From assembly GCF_000746255.1 (NCBI RefSeq), contig NZ_JQKW01000011.1, positions 1 to 64,000 on the forward strand: a stretch of DNA of 64,000 bases. The letters run 5' to 3'. This DNA comes from Thermodesulfobacterium hydrogeniphilum (GTDB taxonomy: Bacteria; Desulfobacterota; Thermodesulfobacteria; Thermodesulfobacteriales; Thermodesulfobacteriaceae). This document shows, in pieces, positions 45,517 to 54,930 of this stretch. A program made the position numbers and the translations under genes. The notes under the pieces were generated by a model. The model searched no databases. It was given only the letters and a program-made list of their open reading frames with translations, and was not told the DNA's origin. Positions within the stretch are counted from its first letter, which is position 1. The number at the start of each line of letters is the position of its first letter.

Positions 45517-46233
45517 TTAATTTAAAGTATTCTTAGCTATAGTAAGCACATAGATCTCTTTAGCACCTGCTTTTTTCAAAGCTTTAGAAGCTTCATTTAA
45601 AGTTGCTCCTGTAGTCATAACATCATCTATTAAAAGAATAGTCTTATTTTTTACTTTTAAATTTGCTTCAAAAGCATTTTTAACATTTTTCCATCTCTCT
45701 TTTTGAGATAGTTCAGTTTGAGGTTTTGTATACTTAATTCTTTTTAAAAGCTCTTGAGAAGGTCTTTTGCCTAAAAAACCCCAGGCAATCAAAAAACTTT
45801 GATTAAATCCCCTAACTTTTAATCTTTCTGAAGATAAAGGAACAGGAATAACTAAATCAAACGCTGGGATTTTATCAATAAAAACACTTTTAAGTAATTT
45901 TCCTAATTTATACCCTAAACTAAAATCTTTACCAAATTTTAAAGAGATAATCCAATCAGAAACAGGTTTTTTATAATAAAACGCTGAAAATGTTTTATTA
46001 AAATAAAACTTCTGTGTTTGACAATAAGAACAATAATTAATTTCTTTATAAGAAAGTAAATTCTTTAAATGATCTGGAAGAGGAGTTCCACATTTTTGAC
46101 AATAAAGTTTTAAAAAAGGTAATTTAGGGAAACAATTATTACAAATTAAAATTTCATTGTAACTTAATGGTCTCTGGCAAAGTTTACAAAATTCAGGAAA
46201 AATAAAATTAAAGATTTTATTTAGAAAATTCAT
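45517..46233 (-). CDS. ComF-family phosphoribosyltransferase
   Basis: This 238-residue protein has an N-terminal zinc ribbon with CxxC pairs (CKLCQRPL, ICNNC, CQKCGTPL, CSYCQTQ). The C-terminal PRTase domain has the PRPP loop ILLIDDVMTTGATLNEA and the LKVRGFNQS segment. ComF proteins assist DNA uptake in competent bacteria. Outside those they are common and poorly understood. It overlaps the M20 peptidase gene by 17 bases. Confidence 0.9.
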   Translation of the reverse strand: MNFLNKIFNFIFPEFCKLCQRPLSYNEILICNNCFPKLPFLKLYCQKCGTPLPDHLKNLLSYKEINYCSYCQTQKFYFNKTFSAFYYKKPVSDWIISLKFGKDFSLGYKLGKLLKSVFIDKIPAFDLVIPVPLSSERLKVRGFNQSFLIAWGFLGKRPSQELLKRIKYTKPQTELSQKERWKNVKNAFEANLKVKNKTILLIDDVMTTGATLNEASKALKKAGAKEIYVLTIAKNTLN

Positions 46234-47356
46234 TTTTCATTTTGATAATTTCCAAAACTAATTCTGCAGTAATTACCATATCTTTTAAAGCTATATATTC
46301 TTCAGTAGTATGAACTTTTTGCATTCCTGTACCAAGAATAAGACATTTTAATCCTTTTTCATTAAAAACATTTGCATCTGAAGCCCCTTCTTTTCTTTTA
46401 AAACTTATTTTTAAGCCTAATTTTTCACCTGCCTTTTTAACAAGTTGACAAATAGAATCTTCAGGAGGAATATAAAAAGCTTGATAAACTTTATCAAAAT
46501 CAACTTCGGCTTTAGGAAGATCATTGAGTTTAAAAGGATAAGAAGAAATTATTTTTTCTGCTTGTTTTTGAATTGAACTTTTAAGATTTTCCAATTTTTC
46601 ATCATTATGGCTTCTTATTTCTCCTTCTGCTAAAGCTTTCTCAGGGACAATATTTACAAATTTTCCACCAGAAATAATACCTATATTCATAGTAGTTTCT
46701 TTATCTATTCTTCCTATAGGAAGCTCAGCAATTATTTTTGAAATAATATGAATAGCATTTATTCCTTTTTCAGGTTCTAAGCCTGCATGAGCAGATTTTC
46801 CTTTAACTTTTAATTTAAATTGATAAGAAGACGGAGCTCCTATAATAACTTCTGTAGGATTTTCGCTATCAAGAATAAATCCCTCTCTTGCATCTATAAG
46901 ATTTATATCTAAATATTTAGCTCCAAGTAATCCTATTTCTTCACAGGTAGTAAAGATTAAATCTAAGGGAGGATGAGGCATTTTGGTTTCTTTAAGGATT
47001 TTTGTAATCTCTATTAAAATAGCAATAGCAGACTTATCATCAGCCCCCAAAATGGTTCTTCCATCACTTTTAAAAATTCCATTTTCAAATATTATTTTAG
47101 GATTTTCATAAGGTCCTACTGTATCAAGATGAGCCCCTAAAAACAAAGGAGAAGTTGAAATAGTTCCAGGAATTTTTATAATTAAATTTCCAACTTCAGA
47201 ACCTGTGTTTTCTGCAGATCTATCAAAAAGACATTTATATCCAAGAGCATCAAAAATATTAGCTATATAATAAGCTATTTTCCCCTCTTTTTTAGAAGGA
47301 CTTTCTATACTTACAAGATTTTTAAACTCTAAGGCTAATCTATCTATATTTATCAT
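46217..47356 (-). CDS. M20-family metallopeptidase (PepT-like)
   Basis: This 379-residue zinc peptidase has FLGAHLDTVGP and ILGADDKSAIAILIE as metal-binding motifs, EEIGLLGAKYLD with the catalytic Glu, and a dimerisation domain in the middle (GKSAHAGLEPEKGINAI). Similarity is to tripeptidase PepT and related aminopeptidases. It starts two bases after acyP and is probably co-translated with it. Confidence 0.9.
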   Translation of the reverse strand: MINIDRLALEFKNLVSIESPSKKEGKIAYYIANIFDALGYKCLFDRSAENTGSEVGNLIIKIPGTISTSPLFLGAHLDTVGPYENPKIIFENGIFKSDGRTILGADDKSAIAILIEITKILKETKMPHPPLDLIFTTCEEIGLLGAKYLDINLIDAREGFILDSENPTEVIIGAPSSYQFKLKVKGKSAHAGLEPEKGINAIHIISKIIAELPIGRIDKETTMNIGIISGGKFVNIVPEKALAEGEIRSHNDEKLENLKSSIQKQAEKIISSYPFKLNDLPKAEVDFDKVYQAFYIPPEDSICQLVKKAGEKLGLKISFKRKEGASDANVFNEKGLKCLILGTGMQKVHTTEEYIALKDMVITAELVLEIIKMKNEFSK

Positions 47357-47358
47357 TT

Positions 47359-47631
47359 TTAATACCTTATTTCAAAATCCGTAAATTCGCCTTTATAAGG
47401 TTCTTCTATAACTTCAACTTTTGTTACCTTAGCATGAGGAGACCCTTTATGACACCAGGCTATCATTTGATCAACCGCTCCGTCTTCTCCTTCAAAAACT
47501 GCCTCCACCCTTCCATCAGGTAAATTTCTTACCCAACCCTTAACACCAAGTTTTTTAGCCTCTGCTTCTGTATAAGCTCTAAAAAATACCCCTTGAACTC
47601 TTCCTGAAATAAAAACATGAACCCTTTTCAT
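47359..47631 (-). CDS. acyP: Acylphosphatase
   Basis: This 90-residue enzyme has the catalytic arginine in [20 protein letters not shown] and the asparagine in [13 protein letters not shown]. It hydrolyses carboxyl-phosphate anhydrides. Its AGGAGG site is strong, and it begins a minus-strand run ending at the nitrilase fusion. Confidence 0.96.
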   Translation of the reverse strand: MKRVHVFISGRVQGVFFRAYTEAEAKKLGVKGWVRNLPDGRVEAVFEGEDGAVDQMIAWCHKGSPHAKVTKVEVIEEPYKGEFTDFEIRY

Positions 47632-47752
47632 AAAACATCACCTCCTTAATTTTAGGATTATTTATTAAAAGCTAAAAAAGTCAAGATATTTTAAATGATA
47701 AAAATTATAATCAAGGAATTCTTTTATTTAAATCTGTAATAAGGAATTTTAA

Positions 47753-48544
47753 TTATGGATATTTTTTTCTTGATTTTATTCTTTCCAAAAATTCATCCGC
47801 TAATTTTAAAAAAGCTTCACTTGCTTTGTTATTAGGAGAATAATCAATTACAGGTTTGCCAAAACTGGGTGCCTCACTAACTCTTACACTCCTGGGAATA
47901 AGAGTATTAAAAATTATCCATTTAAAATGCTCTTTAGCTTCTTCTGCTACCTCATGAGAAAGCTTGTTTCTCTTATCATACATAGTTAAAACTAAACCAA
48001 AAAGCATTAAATCAGGATTTAAACTTTTTTTTATCCCTCTTATAGTTTTTACAAGTAAAGATAAACCTTCTAAAGCATAATATTCACATTGAAGGGGTAT
48101 AATTATTCCTTCACAAGCAGTAAGAATATTTACAGTAATAAGACTCAAAGATGGAGGAGAATCTATAAATATAAAATCAAAAAAATCTTTTAAAGGTTTA
48201 TCTTGATAAAAACTGTTTTTAATTAAATTTTTCAAAACATACTCCCTATTTGGATATTCTACTAACTCAACTTCCAATCCAACCAGATCAATAGAGGAAG
48301 GTAAAAGATATAGATTGGGAAAGGGATTTTTAATGAACTTTTCACAATATCCTTCGATAATAGCCTGATATATACTTTCCTCTTTACCTACTTTAATTCC
48401 TAAACCACTTCCTGCATTAGCCTGTGGATCAAAATCAATAAGAAGGATTTTATAATCCCTTAAACTTAGAGCTCTTGCTAAATTTATAGCTATAGTGGTT
48501 TTACCAACTCCACCCTTCTGATTAATAAAAGCAAAAATTTTCAT
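47753..48544 (-). CDS. ParA/Soj-family chromosome-partitioning ATPase
   Basis: This 263-residue protein starts at ATG 48544, giving MKIFAFINQKGGVGKTT with the deviant Walker A at the N-terminus as expected. A TTG at 48577 would lie inside the ubiA 3' end and is rejected. Other motifs are LLIDFDPQANAGSGLG, DFIFIDSPPSLSLITVN and VLTMYDKRNKLSHEV. No ParB gene is adjacent, so it may act with a distant ParB or as a MinD/Soj-like positioning ATPase. Confidence 0.9.
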   Translation of the reverse strand: MKIFAFINQKGGVGKTTIAINLARALSLRDYKILLIDFDPQANAGSGLGIKVGKEESIYQAIIEGYCEKFIKNPFPNLYLLPSSIDLVGLEVELVEYPNREYVLKNLIKNSFYQDKPLKDFFDFIFIDSPPSLSLITVNILTACEGIIIPLQCEYYALEGLSLLVKTIRGIKKSLNPDLMLFGLVLTMYDKRNKLSHEVAEEAKEHFKWIIFNTLIPRSVRVSEAPSFGKPVIDYSPNNKASEAFLKLADEFLERIKSRKKYP

Positions 48545-48555
48545 AAAATGGGCTC

Positions 48556-49431
48556 TTAAAAATGAATGTAATACCAATTATTTAAAAGAATTATCAAGAA
48601 AAAAATAATACTTATATAACCATTGGTGGTAAAAAAAGCTTTATTAATCTTAGAAAGGTCATATTCCTTTATAAGACTATGTTCATAAGATAAGAATAAA
48701 CTTATCAAAATCAATCCTACATAATAGATCCAGGTTGTTTTAGTATAAATGAAGCCTGTTATTACTAATGAAAAAAAAGTAATTAAATGTAAAGCTCTTG
48801 CAATTTTAAGGGCTTTAGCTATACCAAATTTAACAGGTATGGATTTTAAGCCCATTTTTTTATCAAATTCGTAATCCTGAAGACTATAAAGAATATCAAA
48901 CCCTGAAACCCAAGATGCCATAGCTATTCCAAGGAAGATGGCTAACAAAGAGATGGTTTCATTTAAAGCTACATCTATAGCTATGGGTATCAAAAAATAA
49001 ACAACACCCAGAATTAAATGAGGAAAATAGGTAATTCTTTTAGCAAAAGGATAAAGCCATAAAAATAAAACCACTACAGGACTTAAAATAAAGGCTAAAT
49101 GATTGATTTTATAACAAAAAAAGATAAAAAATAAACCACTTATTAAAATCAGTAACTTTAATTCCCAATCCTTTACTAAACCACTGGCATGAGGCCATAT
49201 ACGTGTTCTTGGATTTTTTTCATCAAAGGGTTTATCTATATAACGATTAAAAGCCATTCCAAGAGTCCGAGCAGAAACCATTGCCATTAAAATATAAACT
49301 ATTTTTATCCAGGATGGAAATTCTTTATAAAGAATTAATAAACTTGCTAAACCAAAAGGTAAGGCAAAAATAGTATGTTCAAATTTTAAAAGTTCTGAAT
49401 ATAACTTTAGTTTGTGAATAATTTTAGCCAT
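48556..49431 (-). CDS. UbiA-family prenyltransferase (MqnP/4-hydroxybenzoate type)
   Basis: This 291-residue enzyme has about eight membrane helices and the two Asp-rich motifs in GMAFNRYIDKPFDEKNPRT and LYSLQDYEFDKKMGLKSIP. It transfers a polyprenyl chain to an aromatic acid. In anaerobes lacking ubiquinone this type generally belongs to futalosine-pathway menaquinone synthesis (MqnP). That choice is inferred, as no other mqn gene is in the window. It lies between yicC and parA on the same strand. Confidence 0.88.
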   Translation of the reverse strand: MAKIIHKLKLYSELLKFEHTIFALPFGLASLLILYKEFPSWIKIVYILMAMVSARTLGMAFNRYIDKPFDEKNPRTRIWPHASGLVKDWELKLLILISGLFFIFFCYKINHLAFILSPVVVLFLWLYPFAKRITYFPHLILGVVYFLIPIAIDVALNETISLLAIFLGIAMASWVSGFDILYSLQDYEFDKKMGLKSIPVKFGIAKALKIARALHLITFFSLVITGFIYTKTTWIYYVGLILISLFLSYEHSLIKEYDLSKINKAFFTTNGYISIIFFLIILLNNWYYIHF

Positions 49432-49443
49432 ATTTTTTCACCT

Positions 49444-50325
49444 TTAAGCAATATTTTGGATTTGTTCTCTTAATTTCTCTATCAAATCTTTTACTTTTAC
49501 AGCTATCAAAGAAATTTCGGGAGATTGAGCTTTATTGGATAGGGTATTTATCTCTCTAAACATTTCCTGACATAAAAAATCAAGTTTTTTCCCACATTTT
49601 TCTTCTTCCATAGTAAGTTCAAAATGATTAATATGAATTTTTAAACGATCAAGTTCTTCAGTAAAATCAATTTTATCTAAAAGATGAACCACCTCTTGAT
49701 AAAATCTATTTTCATCTATACTTTTAAGATCAAATTCTTGAAAAAGTTTATCCAACCGTTTTTTCAGCTTTTCTTTGTTTTTTTCTATAATTTCCTCTTT
49801 TAGTTTTTCTATTTCAGAAACCTTTTCTTTTAATTCAATTAGATGCGCTTTAAGAAATTCTTTTAAAGATTCTCCTTCTTTTTGACGGAAAGTTTTTAAC
49901 TCTTCTAAAGCCTGTTTTAAAGCTGGATAAATTTCCTCCCAGAGTTTTTCCAGATCCTCTTCTTTATCTTCTAAAATGATATAATCTCTAAATCTCAGAA
50001 AATCTGAAAAACTAAGGGGTTCTTCAAATCCGAGTTCATATTTTAAACATGTTAAAGCAGCTTTTAATCTTCTTGCCAGTTCTAAATCAAGTAAGATTTC
50101 TTTTGCTACAAGCCCTGCACCTGTATATCTTATCTGTAATTCTATTTTTCCTCTATTAAAATATTCAGAAATAAGTTTTCTAATTCTTTCTTCTAAATAG
50201 GTATATCTTCTTGGAAGTCTTAAAGAAATATCTAAATATCTGGAATTTACACTTTTTATATAAACAGAAATGATATAATTTTCAGCTTGAGAAACACCTT
50301 TGCCAAAACCTGTCATACTTTCCAT
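49444..50325 (-). CDS. YicC/YloC-family endoribonuclease
   Basis: This 293-residue protein has the family N-terminus MESMTGFGKG and the KSVNSRYLDISLRLPR segment. The C-terminal DUF1732 half has GKKLDFLCQEMFREINTLSNKA. The middle is coiled-coil rich (KEKVSEIEKLKEEIIEKNKEK). YicC members have been described as sequence-selective endoribonucleases. It starts 11 bases after miaA on the same strand. Confidence 0.93.
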   Translation of the reverse strand: MESMTGFGKGVSQAENYIISVYIKSVNSRYLDISLRLPRRYTYLEERIRKLISEYFNRGKIELQIRYTGAGLVAKEILLDLELARRLKAALTCLKYELGFEEPLSFSDFLRFRDYIILEDKEEDLEKLWEEIYPALKQALEELKTFRQKEGESLKEFLKAHLIELKEKVSEIEKLKEEIIEKNKEKLKKRLDKLFQEFDLKSIDENRFYQEVVHLLDKIDFTEELDRLKIHINHFELTMEEEKCGKKLDFLCQEMFREINTLSNKAQSPEISLIAVKVKDLIEKLREQIQNIA

Positions 50326-50336
50326 AAAAAACTCCT

Positions 50337-51254
50337 TTAATGTAAATAGTTTTTTACAAATTCTAAAACTTTTTCTTTTTCCTCTGGTCTAAACCAGTAT
50401 ATATCTGGCTCCTTTTTAAACCAGGTAAGCTGTCTTTTAGCATAACGTCTTGTATCCCTTTGAATAAGCTCTATAGCTTTCTCTAAACTTAGCTCTCCTT
50501 TTAAGTGCTGCACTATATACTTATAACCTATAGCTTTAAAAGGTTTTAATTCTGGGGGATAGCCTTTTTCTAAAAGATTTTTTACCTCTTCAATCCAGCC
50601 TGCTTCTATCATTCTTAATACTCTTTGATTTATCCTCTCATAAAGTTTTTTTCTGGAAACATTTAAACCGATTTTTAAAATATTATACCTTTTTTCTCCA
50701 AAAAAGGGATGCTCTTTGTGAAATTGGGAAAAAGGTTTAGAGGTGGTATAAATTACTTCTAAAGCTCTTGTAATTCTTACTTTATCCTTTGGAGAAATTT
50801 TAGCTGCATATTCTGGATCAAAGTTTTTAAGCTCCGCATAAAGCTTATTTAAGTCTTTTTCCGCCTCTTTTCTTACTTTTTCTCTTATATTTTCTGGAAT
50901 TTCTACCGGAAAAAGTCCATATTCCAAAGCCCTTAAATACAATCCTGTTCCCCCAACTAAAATGGGAAGATGCTCTTTTTCTAAAACCTCATCTATTGTT
51001 TTATCAGCTATTTCTATAAATTTAGCAGCGTTAAATTCCTCTTCTAAGTCTAAAAAATCATATAAATGATGAGGCACTTTTTCCATATCCTCTTTACTTG
51101 GTTTAGCTGTTCCTATATTTAGTTCTTTATAAAACTGGATAGAATCAAAGTTAATAATTTCTCCTTTTAAATTTTCTGCTAAATAAATTGCCAATTCTGA
51201 TTTTCCAACACCTGTAGGACCAACTATAGCAAGAATTTTTTCCTTTCTTCTCAT
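50337..51254 (-). CDS. miaA: tRNA dimethylallyltransferase
   Basis: This 305-residue enzyme adds the dimethylallyl group to A37 of UNN-decoding tRNAs. Walker-like GPTGVGKSELA is at residues 12-22. It is followed by NFDSIQFYKELNIGTAKPS, VPHHLYDF, LVGGTGLYLRAL and QRDTRRYAKRQLTWFK. It overlaps mutL by four bases. Confidence 0.96.
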   Translation of the reverse strand: MRRKEKILAIVGPTGVGKSELAIYLAENLKGEIINFDSIQFYKELNIGTAKPSKEDMEKVPHHLYDFLDLEEEFNAAKFIEIADKTIDEVLEKEHLPILVGGTGLYLRALEYGLFPVEIPENIREKVRKEAEKDLNKLYAELKNFDPEYAAKISPKDKVRITRALEVIYTTSKPFSQFHKEHPFFGEKRYNILKIGLNVSRKKLYERINQRVLRMIEAGWIEEVKNLLEKGYPPELKPFKAIGYKYIVQHLKGELSLEKAIELIQRDTRRYAKRQLTWFKKEPDIYWFRPEEKEKVLEFVKNYLH

Positions 51255-52942
51255 AACTTTCTTCTTAGTTTAGTTTCTATTTCAGAAAGAGTTATTTTAA
51301 AATAAAGAGGTCTGCCATGAGGACAGGTTTGAAGATTTCTTTTAAAAAGCTCATCTATTAAATAATGTATTTCCATTTCTGGCAGAACCTCTCCTTTTTT
51401 TCTGGCTAATTTACAAGCATAACCTGCTAAAATTTCTTCTTTAAGCTTCTCAGGATCAGAAAAAGGTTCTTCCAAAACTTTTTCTAAGATTTCTTTTATA
51501 TCCTCTTTAAAAATAACAGGTATCTTTTTTAAGATAAGTTCATTTTCCTTTATAAATTCAAGCTCAAAACCCAAGGCTTCAAGTGATTTTAGCTTTTCCT
51601 CTAAATCCATTAAAGCTGAATCAGAAAGTTTTATCAAAACAGGAATTAATAGCTCCTGCAAAATAGTTTTTGTATATTTATCTTTCAAGTTTTCAAAAAT
51701 CACCCTTTCACAAAGAGCATGCTGATCAATCACCAAAAGTGCTTCTTCTAATTCTACCAAAAAATAGGTATTGAGAAAACTACCCAAATAACGATACCTT
51801 TTTTGAAAGGATGGAGCAAAAATACCAATAGATTTTTCTCTAAAATCAGGTTTAACAAAAGTTTTTGATTGAGAAGTGCTGTATTCTAAAGGAAGATCTT
51901 CTTTTACTTTATAAGAAGGGGCTTCTGAAGAAGGTATGTAAAAATTTTTTTTAGACTTAAAAAACTTTTCTAAAGCTGAATCTAAGGCAAAAAACAAAGC
52001 CTTTTCATCTTTAAAACGGACTTCCCATTTTGCAGGGTGCACATTTACATCTACTAAATGATAAGGAACTTTTATAGAAATCACTCCTGCAGGAAATCCA
52101 AGATTTCCATAATAAGGCTTTAAAGCATTTAAAATTATTTTGGTTAGTTTTTCATCTTTTATCAGTCTTTTATTAACTAAAGTATATAAATATTTGGTAT
52201 GAGGAAAGGTTTGAGAAGTATCAGTTAGAACCAAATCTATAGAATAAGGTGGATTTTCCACATAGATTTCTCCAAAAGCATCTACTTTTATTTCTATAAT
52301 ATAACTTAAAAGTTCTTTTAGACTTCCTCCTTCCCAGAAGAATAAAAGCTTTTCTCCCCTTTCACTTAAACTTTTAACTTGATATTTAATTTCAGGATGA
52401 CAAAGAGAAAGGCCTTTTATAATTTCCATAATTTTTAGGGTTTCACCCCTTGGTGTCTTAAGAAAGGCTTTTCTGGCAGGAAGATTAGCAAAAAGATTTT
52501 TTACAATTACCAAGGTTCCTTTGTTTAATTTAGTAGGTTTAAAAGAAACCTCTTTACCAAATTCTACTTTAATTTCATAAGCTTCTGGATTATCTATATA
52601 TTTACTTTTAATAGTTAGCTTTGAAACCTGAGCAATACTTGCCAAAGCTTCTCCTCTAAAACCAAAAGTAACAATTCTGAAAATATCTGCTAAATTTTTT
52701 ATCTTGCTGGTAGCATGGTGTTTGTAGCAGAGTTTTAAATCTTCAGGCTCAATTCCTTCTCCATCATCATAAACTGAAATCTCTTTTATACCCCCTTCTT
52801 TTAGAGTTATTTTTATAGAACCTGCTCCAGCATCAAAGGAATTTTCTACAAGTTCTTTTACTACAGAAGCAGGTCTTTCTACAACTTCTCCAGCTGCAAT
52901 TTTAGATTTTATTTCTTCTGGAAGAATATGTATTTTGGGCAT
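51251..52942 (-). CDS. mutL: DNA mismatch repair protein MutL
   Basis: This 563-residue protein has an N-terminal GHKL ATPase domain (ELVENSFDAGA; YDDGEGI; FGFRGEALASIAQVS; VHPAKWEVRF). The C-terminal dimerisation/endonuclease domain has the metal motif DQHALCERVIFE and the CPHGRPLYFK segment. The endonuclease motif suggests a nicking MutL, as in bacteria without MutH. The linker between the domains is short. It is in a mdh-mutL-miaA-yicC series. Confidence 0.95.
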   Translation of the reverse strand: MPKIHILPEEIKSKIAAGEVVERPASVVKELVENSFDAGAGSIKITLKEGGIKEISVYDDGEGIEPEDLKLCYKHHATSKIKNLADIFRIVTFGFRGEALASIAQVSKLTIKSKYIDNPEAYEIKVEFGKEVSFKPTKLNKGTLVIVKNLFANLPARKAFLKTPRGETLKIMEIIKGLSLCHPEIKYQVKSLSERGEKLLFFWEGGSLKELLSYIIEIKVDAFGEIYVENPPYSIDLVLTDTSQTFPHTKYLYTLVNKRLIKDEKLTKIILNALKPYYGNLGFPAGVISIKVPYHLVDVNVHPAKWEVRFKDEKALFFALDSALEKFFKSKKNFYIPSSEAPSYKVKEDLPLEYSTSQSKTFVKPDFREKSIGIFAPSFQKRYRYLGSFLNTYFLVELEEALLVIDQHALCERVIFENLKDKYTKTILQELLIPVLIKLSDSALMDLEEKLKSLEALGFELEFIKENELILKKIPVIFKEDIKEILEKVLEEPFSDPEKLKEEILAGYACKLARKKGEVLPEMEIHYLIDELFKRNLQTCPHGRPLYFKITLSEIETKLRRKL

Positions 52943-52945
52943 ATT

Positions 52946-53872
52946 TTATAATTTTAAAAGATTGATTAACTCTTTACAATGAGAAGCACATTTTTCCAGA
53001 ATATTTTTTTCTTCGGATTCCAAGTTTATTTCTATAATTTTTTCTATGCCATTCTTACCCAAAACCACAGGCACTCCTAAAAACACTCCATTTATTCCAT
53101 ACTCACCTTCTAAATAAACAGAACAGGTTAAAACCCTTTTTTCATCTTTTAAAATAGCCTCTGCCATTTCTATTATAGAAAGTCCTGGAGTTATAAAAGC
53201 ACTTCCTGTTTTTAAATAAGAAACTATTTCACCTCCTCCTTTTTTAGTTCTTTCCACTATTTCCTCTATTTTGGCTTTGGATAAAAGTTCTGTAATAGGT
53301 ATTCCTGCTACATTAGCAAGTCTTACTAAAGGTAGCATCAGATCTCCATGAATACCCATTACCAAAGCCTGAACATCCTTAGGAGACACACCAAGAGCCT
53401 GAGCTATAAAATAGCGATATCTTGCAGAATCAAGAACTCCTGCCATTCCTAAAATTCTATTTTTAGGAAAACCAGTAACTTTATAAGCCACATAAACCAT
53501 AGCATCAAGCGGATTAGTAACAACTATTACTATGCTTTGAGGAGTAAACTCTTTTATTTTTTCAGCACAAGATTTAACAATTTCTTTATTTATATTTAAT
53601 AGGTCTTCTCTTGACATGCCAGGTTGCCTTGGTTTTCCTGCAGTAATAACCACTATATCAGAATCTTTTAGAGCTGAAAAATCTTCTGTTCCCCAGATCT
53701 TTCCAAAATAACCAAAAAGAGGACTACTTTGTGCAAGATCCAAGGCTTTACCTTTGGCAAGATCAGGTATGACATCAATTAAAACAATTTCCTTAGCAAG
53801 ATTTTTTATCACAGCCCAATGAGCACAGCTTGTTCCCACAGCTCCTGCTCCTATAATAGAAAGCTTAGCCAT
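52946..53872 (-). CDS. mdh: Malate dehydrogenase
   Basis: This 308-residue NAD-dependent enzyme of the lactate/malate family starts with LSIIGAGAVGTSCAHWA. It has VVITAGKPRQPGMSREDLL (active-site Arg region of the malate type), VVTNPLDAMVYVAY, the catalytic His in VMGIHGD and the substrate Arg in LDSARYRYFIA. It interconverts malate and oxaloacetate in the (reductive) TCA cycle. It overlaps the HD gene by 22 bases. Confidence 0.94.
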   Translation of the reverse strand: MAKLSIIGAGAVGTSCAHWAVIKNLAKEIVLIDVIPDLAKGKALDLAQSSPLFGYFGKIWGTEDFSALKDSDIVVITAGKPRQPGMSREDLLNINKEIVKSCAEKIKEFTPQSIVIVVTNPLDAMVYVAYKVTGFPKNRILGMAGVLDSARYRYFIAQALGVSPKDVQALVMGIHGDLMLPLVRLANVAGIPITELLSKAKIEEIVERTKKGGGEIVSYLKTGSAFITPGLSIIEMAEAILKDEKRVLTCSVYLEGEYGINGVFLGVPVVLGKNGIEKIIEINLESEEKNILEKCASHCKELINLLKL

Positions 53873-54420
53873 TTTAACCCCCCTTTTTCAAATAATTTTA
53901 ACCATTTTTTAAAAATCTTTACTTTTTCTTCTCCATATTTGGATATTTCTTTTATCACTTCCTCTACAGATTTTTCTTTAACTATTCCATCTGGACGTTT
54001 AGAAAAAAACTTATCTGCAAAAGCAATTATTTTTTCTTCTAAAGTTTGAGGAACCATATCTCTTGGAGGTAAAGGCAATTTCTTTTTTATAATCTCATCT
54101 TTGGTAATCCCTACACCAATATGTCTTTCGCAAACCAAAGCGTGTTTTGGATATCCCTCCTTTTCAAGAAGTTCTCTACCTAAATAACCATGAGCTATAT
54201 AAGGGTATTTCCCTTCAGGATTCAGTTCAGGAATATAAGTAAAAATTACTCCTATATCATGAAGCATAGCAGCTTCATAAATAAACTGTTTATCTACCTC
54301 TGGAAACTTTTCAGCAATTTTCAGGGCTTTTTCTGTTACAGCTTGGGAATGCTTGAGAAGAATTTCAAAAAGTTTAGGATTTTTAGAATAATATTTTTCT
54401 AAAATCTTTATAGGATCCAT
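53851..54420 (-). CDS. HD-domain hydrolase
   Basis: This 189-residue protein from ATG 54420 has the HD metal motif spread over LKHSQAVTEKALKIA, AAMLHDIGVIFTY, IAHGYLGRELLEKEG and VCERHIGVGIT, then FADKFFSKRP. It is a phosphohydrolase of unknown substrate, of the uncharacterised HDIG type. A TTG at 54456 would extend the frame by 12 codons, but that TTG is the first three bases of the -35 box of a good promoter, so I reject it. There is no Shine-Dalgarno site. Confidence 0.85.
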   Translation of the reverse strand: MDPIKILEKYYSKNPKLFEILLKHSQAVTEKALKIAEKFPEVDKQFIYEAAMLHDIGVIFTYIPELNPEGKYPYIAHGYLGRELLEKEGYPKHALVCERHIGVGITKDEIIKKKLPLPPRDMVPQTLEEKIIAFADKFFSKRPDGIVKEKSVEEVIKEISKYGEEKVKIFKKWLKLFEKGGLKWLSFLL

Positions 54421-54427
54421 GAAATTA

Positions 54428-54456
54428 AATATAATGGGAAAATCTGAAAGTGCCAA
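54428..54456 (-). promoter_or_regulatory. Promoter of the HD gene (mdh-mutL series), probably leaderless
   Basis: On the minus strand TTGGCA (54456-54451) and TATATT (54433-54428) have a 17-base spacer. Seven bases separate the -10 box from the ATG at 54420, so transcription would begin at or beside the start codon. Confidence 0.6.
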
Positions 54457-54471
54457 TAGATTATTTAAAAT

Positions 54472-54927
54472 TTACTTAATAAATAAATATTTTTCAATAA
54501 CCCTTTTAAAAATTTCTTTTATTTCTTTATCCTCAATGGAGTTGCAAATGTTTTCCGAAATAGTTTCAATTTCTTCAGGCTTAAAGTTTTTCTTTTGAGT
54601 TGTTAAATAATTATTCTTTTTACTTAAATAGGGATTAATTTTAAAACGAACTTCACAGAAAAGAGGTTTAAGCTCTGAGGGAACTTTATTTTCAAGCCTT
54701 TCTAAAATTTCTAAAGAATAAGGAGACAGCATTTGCAAATAGTAATGATTAGGAACTTCAATAAATAAAATACCCTCTCTAAAATCAGATGGTTTTATTT
54801 TATTAACAAATTTCTTTCCAACAATACTTTCCCAATATTTTTGAGCTATTTCAAGGGCAATAACATTTTTTTTAATTTTAGCAGGAATAAAAGGCGACTC
54901 AAAAAAGAGTTCCTTAAACTTAAGCAT
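54472..54927 (-). CDS. DUF721/DciA-like protein
   Basis: This 151-residue protein's first 95 residues fit the DUF721 (DciA) pattern: AQKYWESIVGKKFVNKIKPSDF, GILFIEVPNHYYLQML and LKPLFCEVRFKINPYL. DciA helps load the replicative helicase in many bacteria lacking DnaC. The C-terminal 55 residues are charged and variable. It follows the phosphohexomutase gene by three bases. The call is by pattern, without alignment. Confidence 0.78.
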   Translation of the reverse strand: MLKFKELFFESPFIPAKIKKNVIALEIAQKYWESIVGKKFVNKIKPSDFREGILFIEVPNHYYLQMLSPYSLEILERLENKVPSELKPLFCEVRFKINPYLSKKNNYLTTQKKNFKPEEIETISENICNSIEDKEIKEIFKRVIEKYLFIK

Positions 54928-54930
54928 AAT

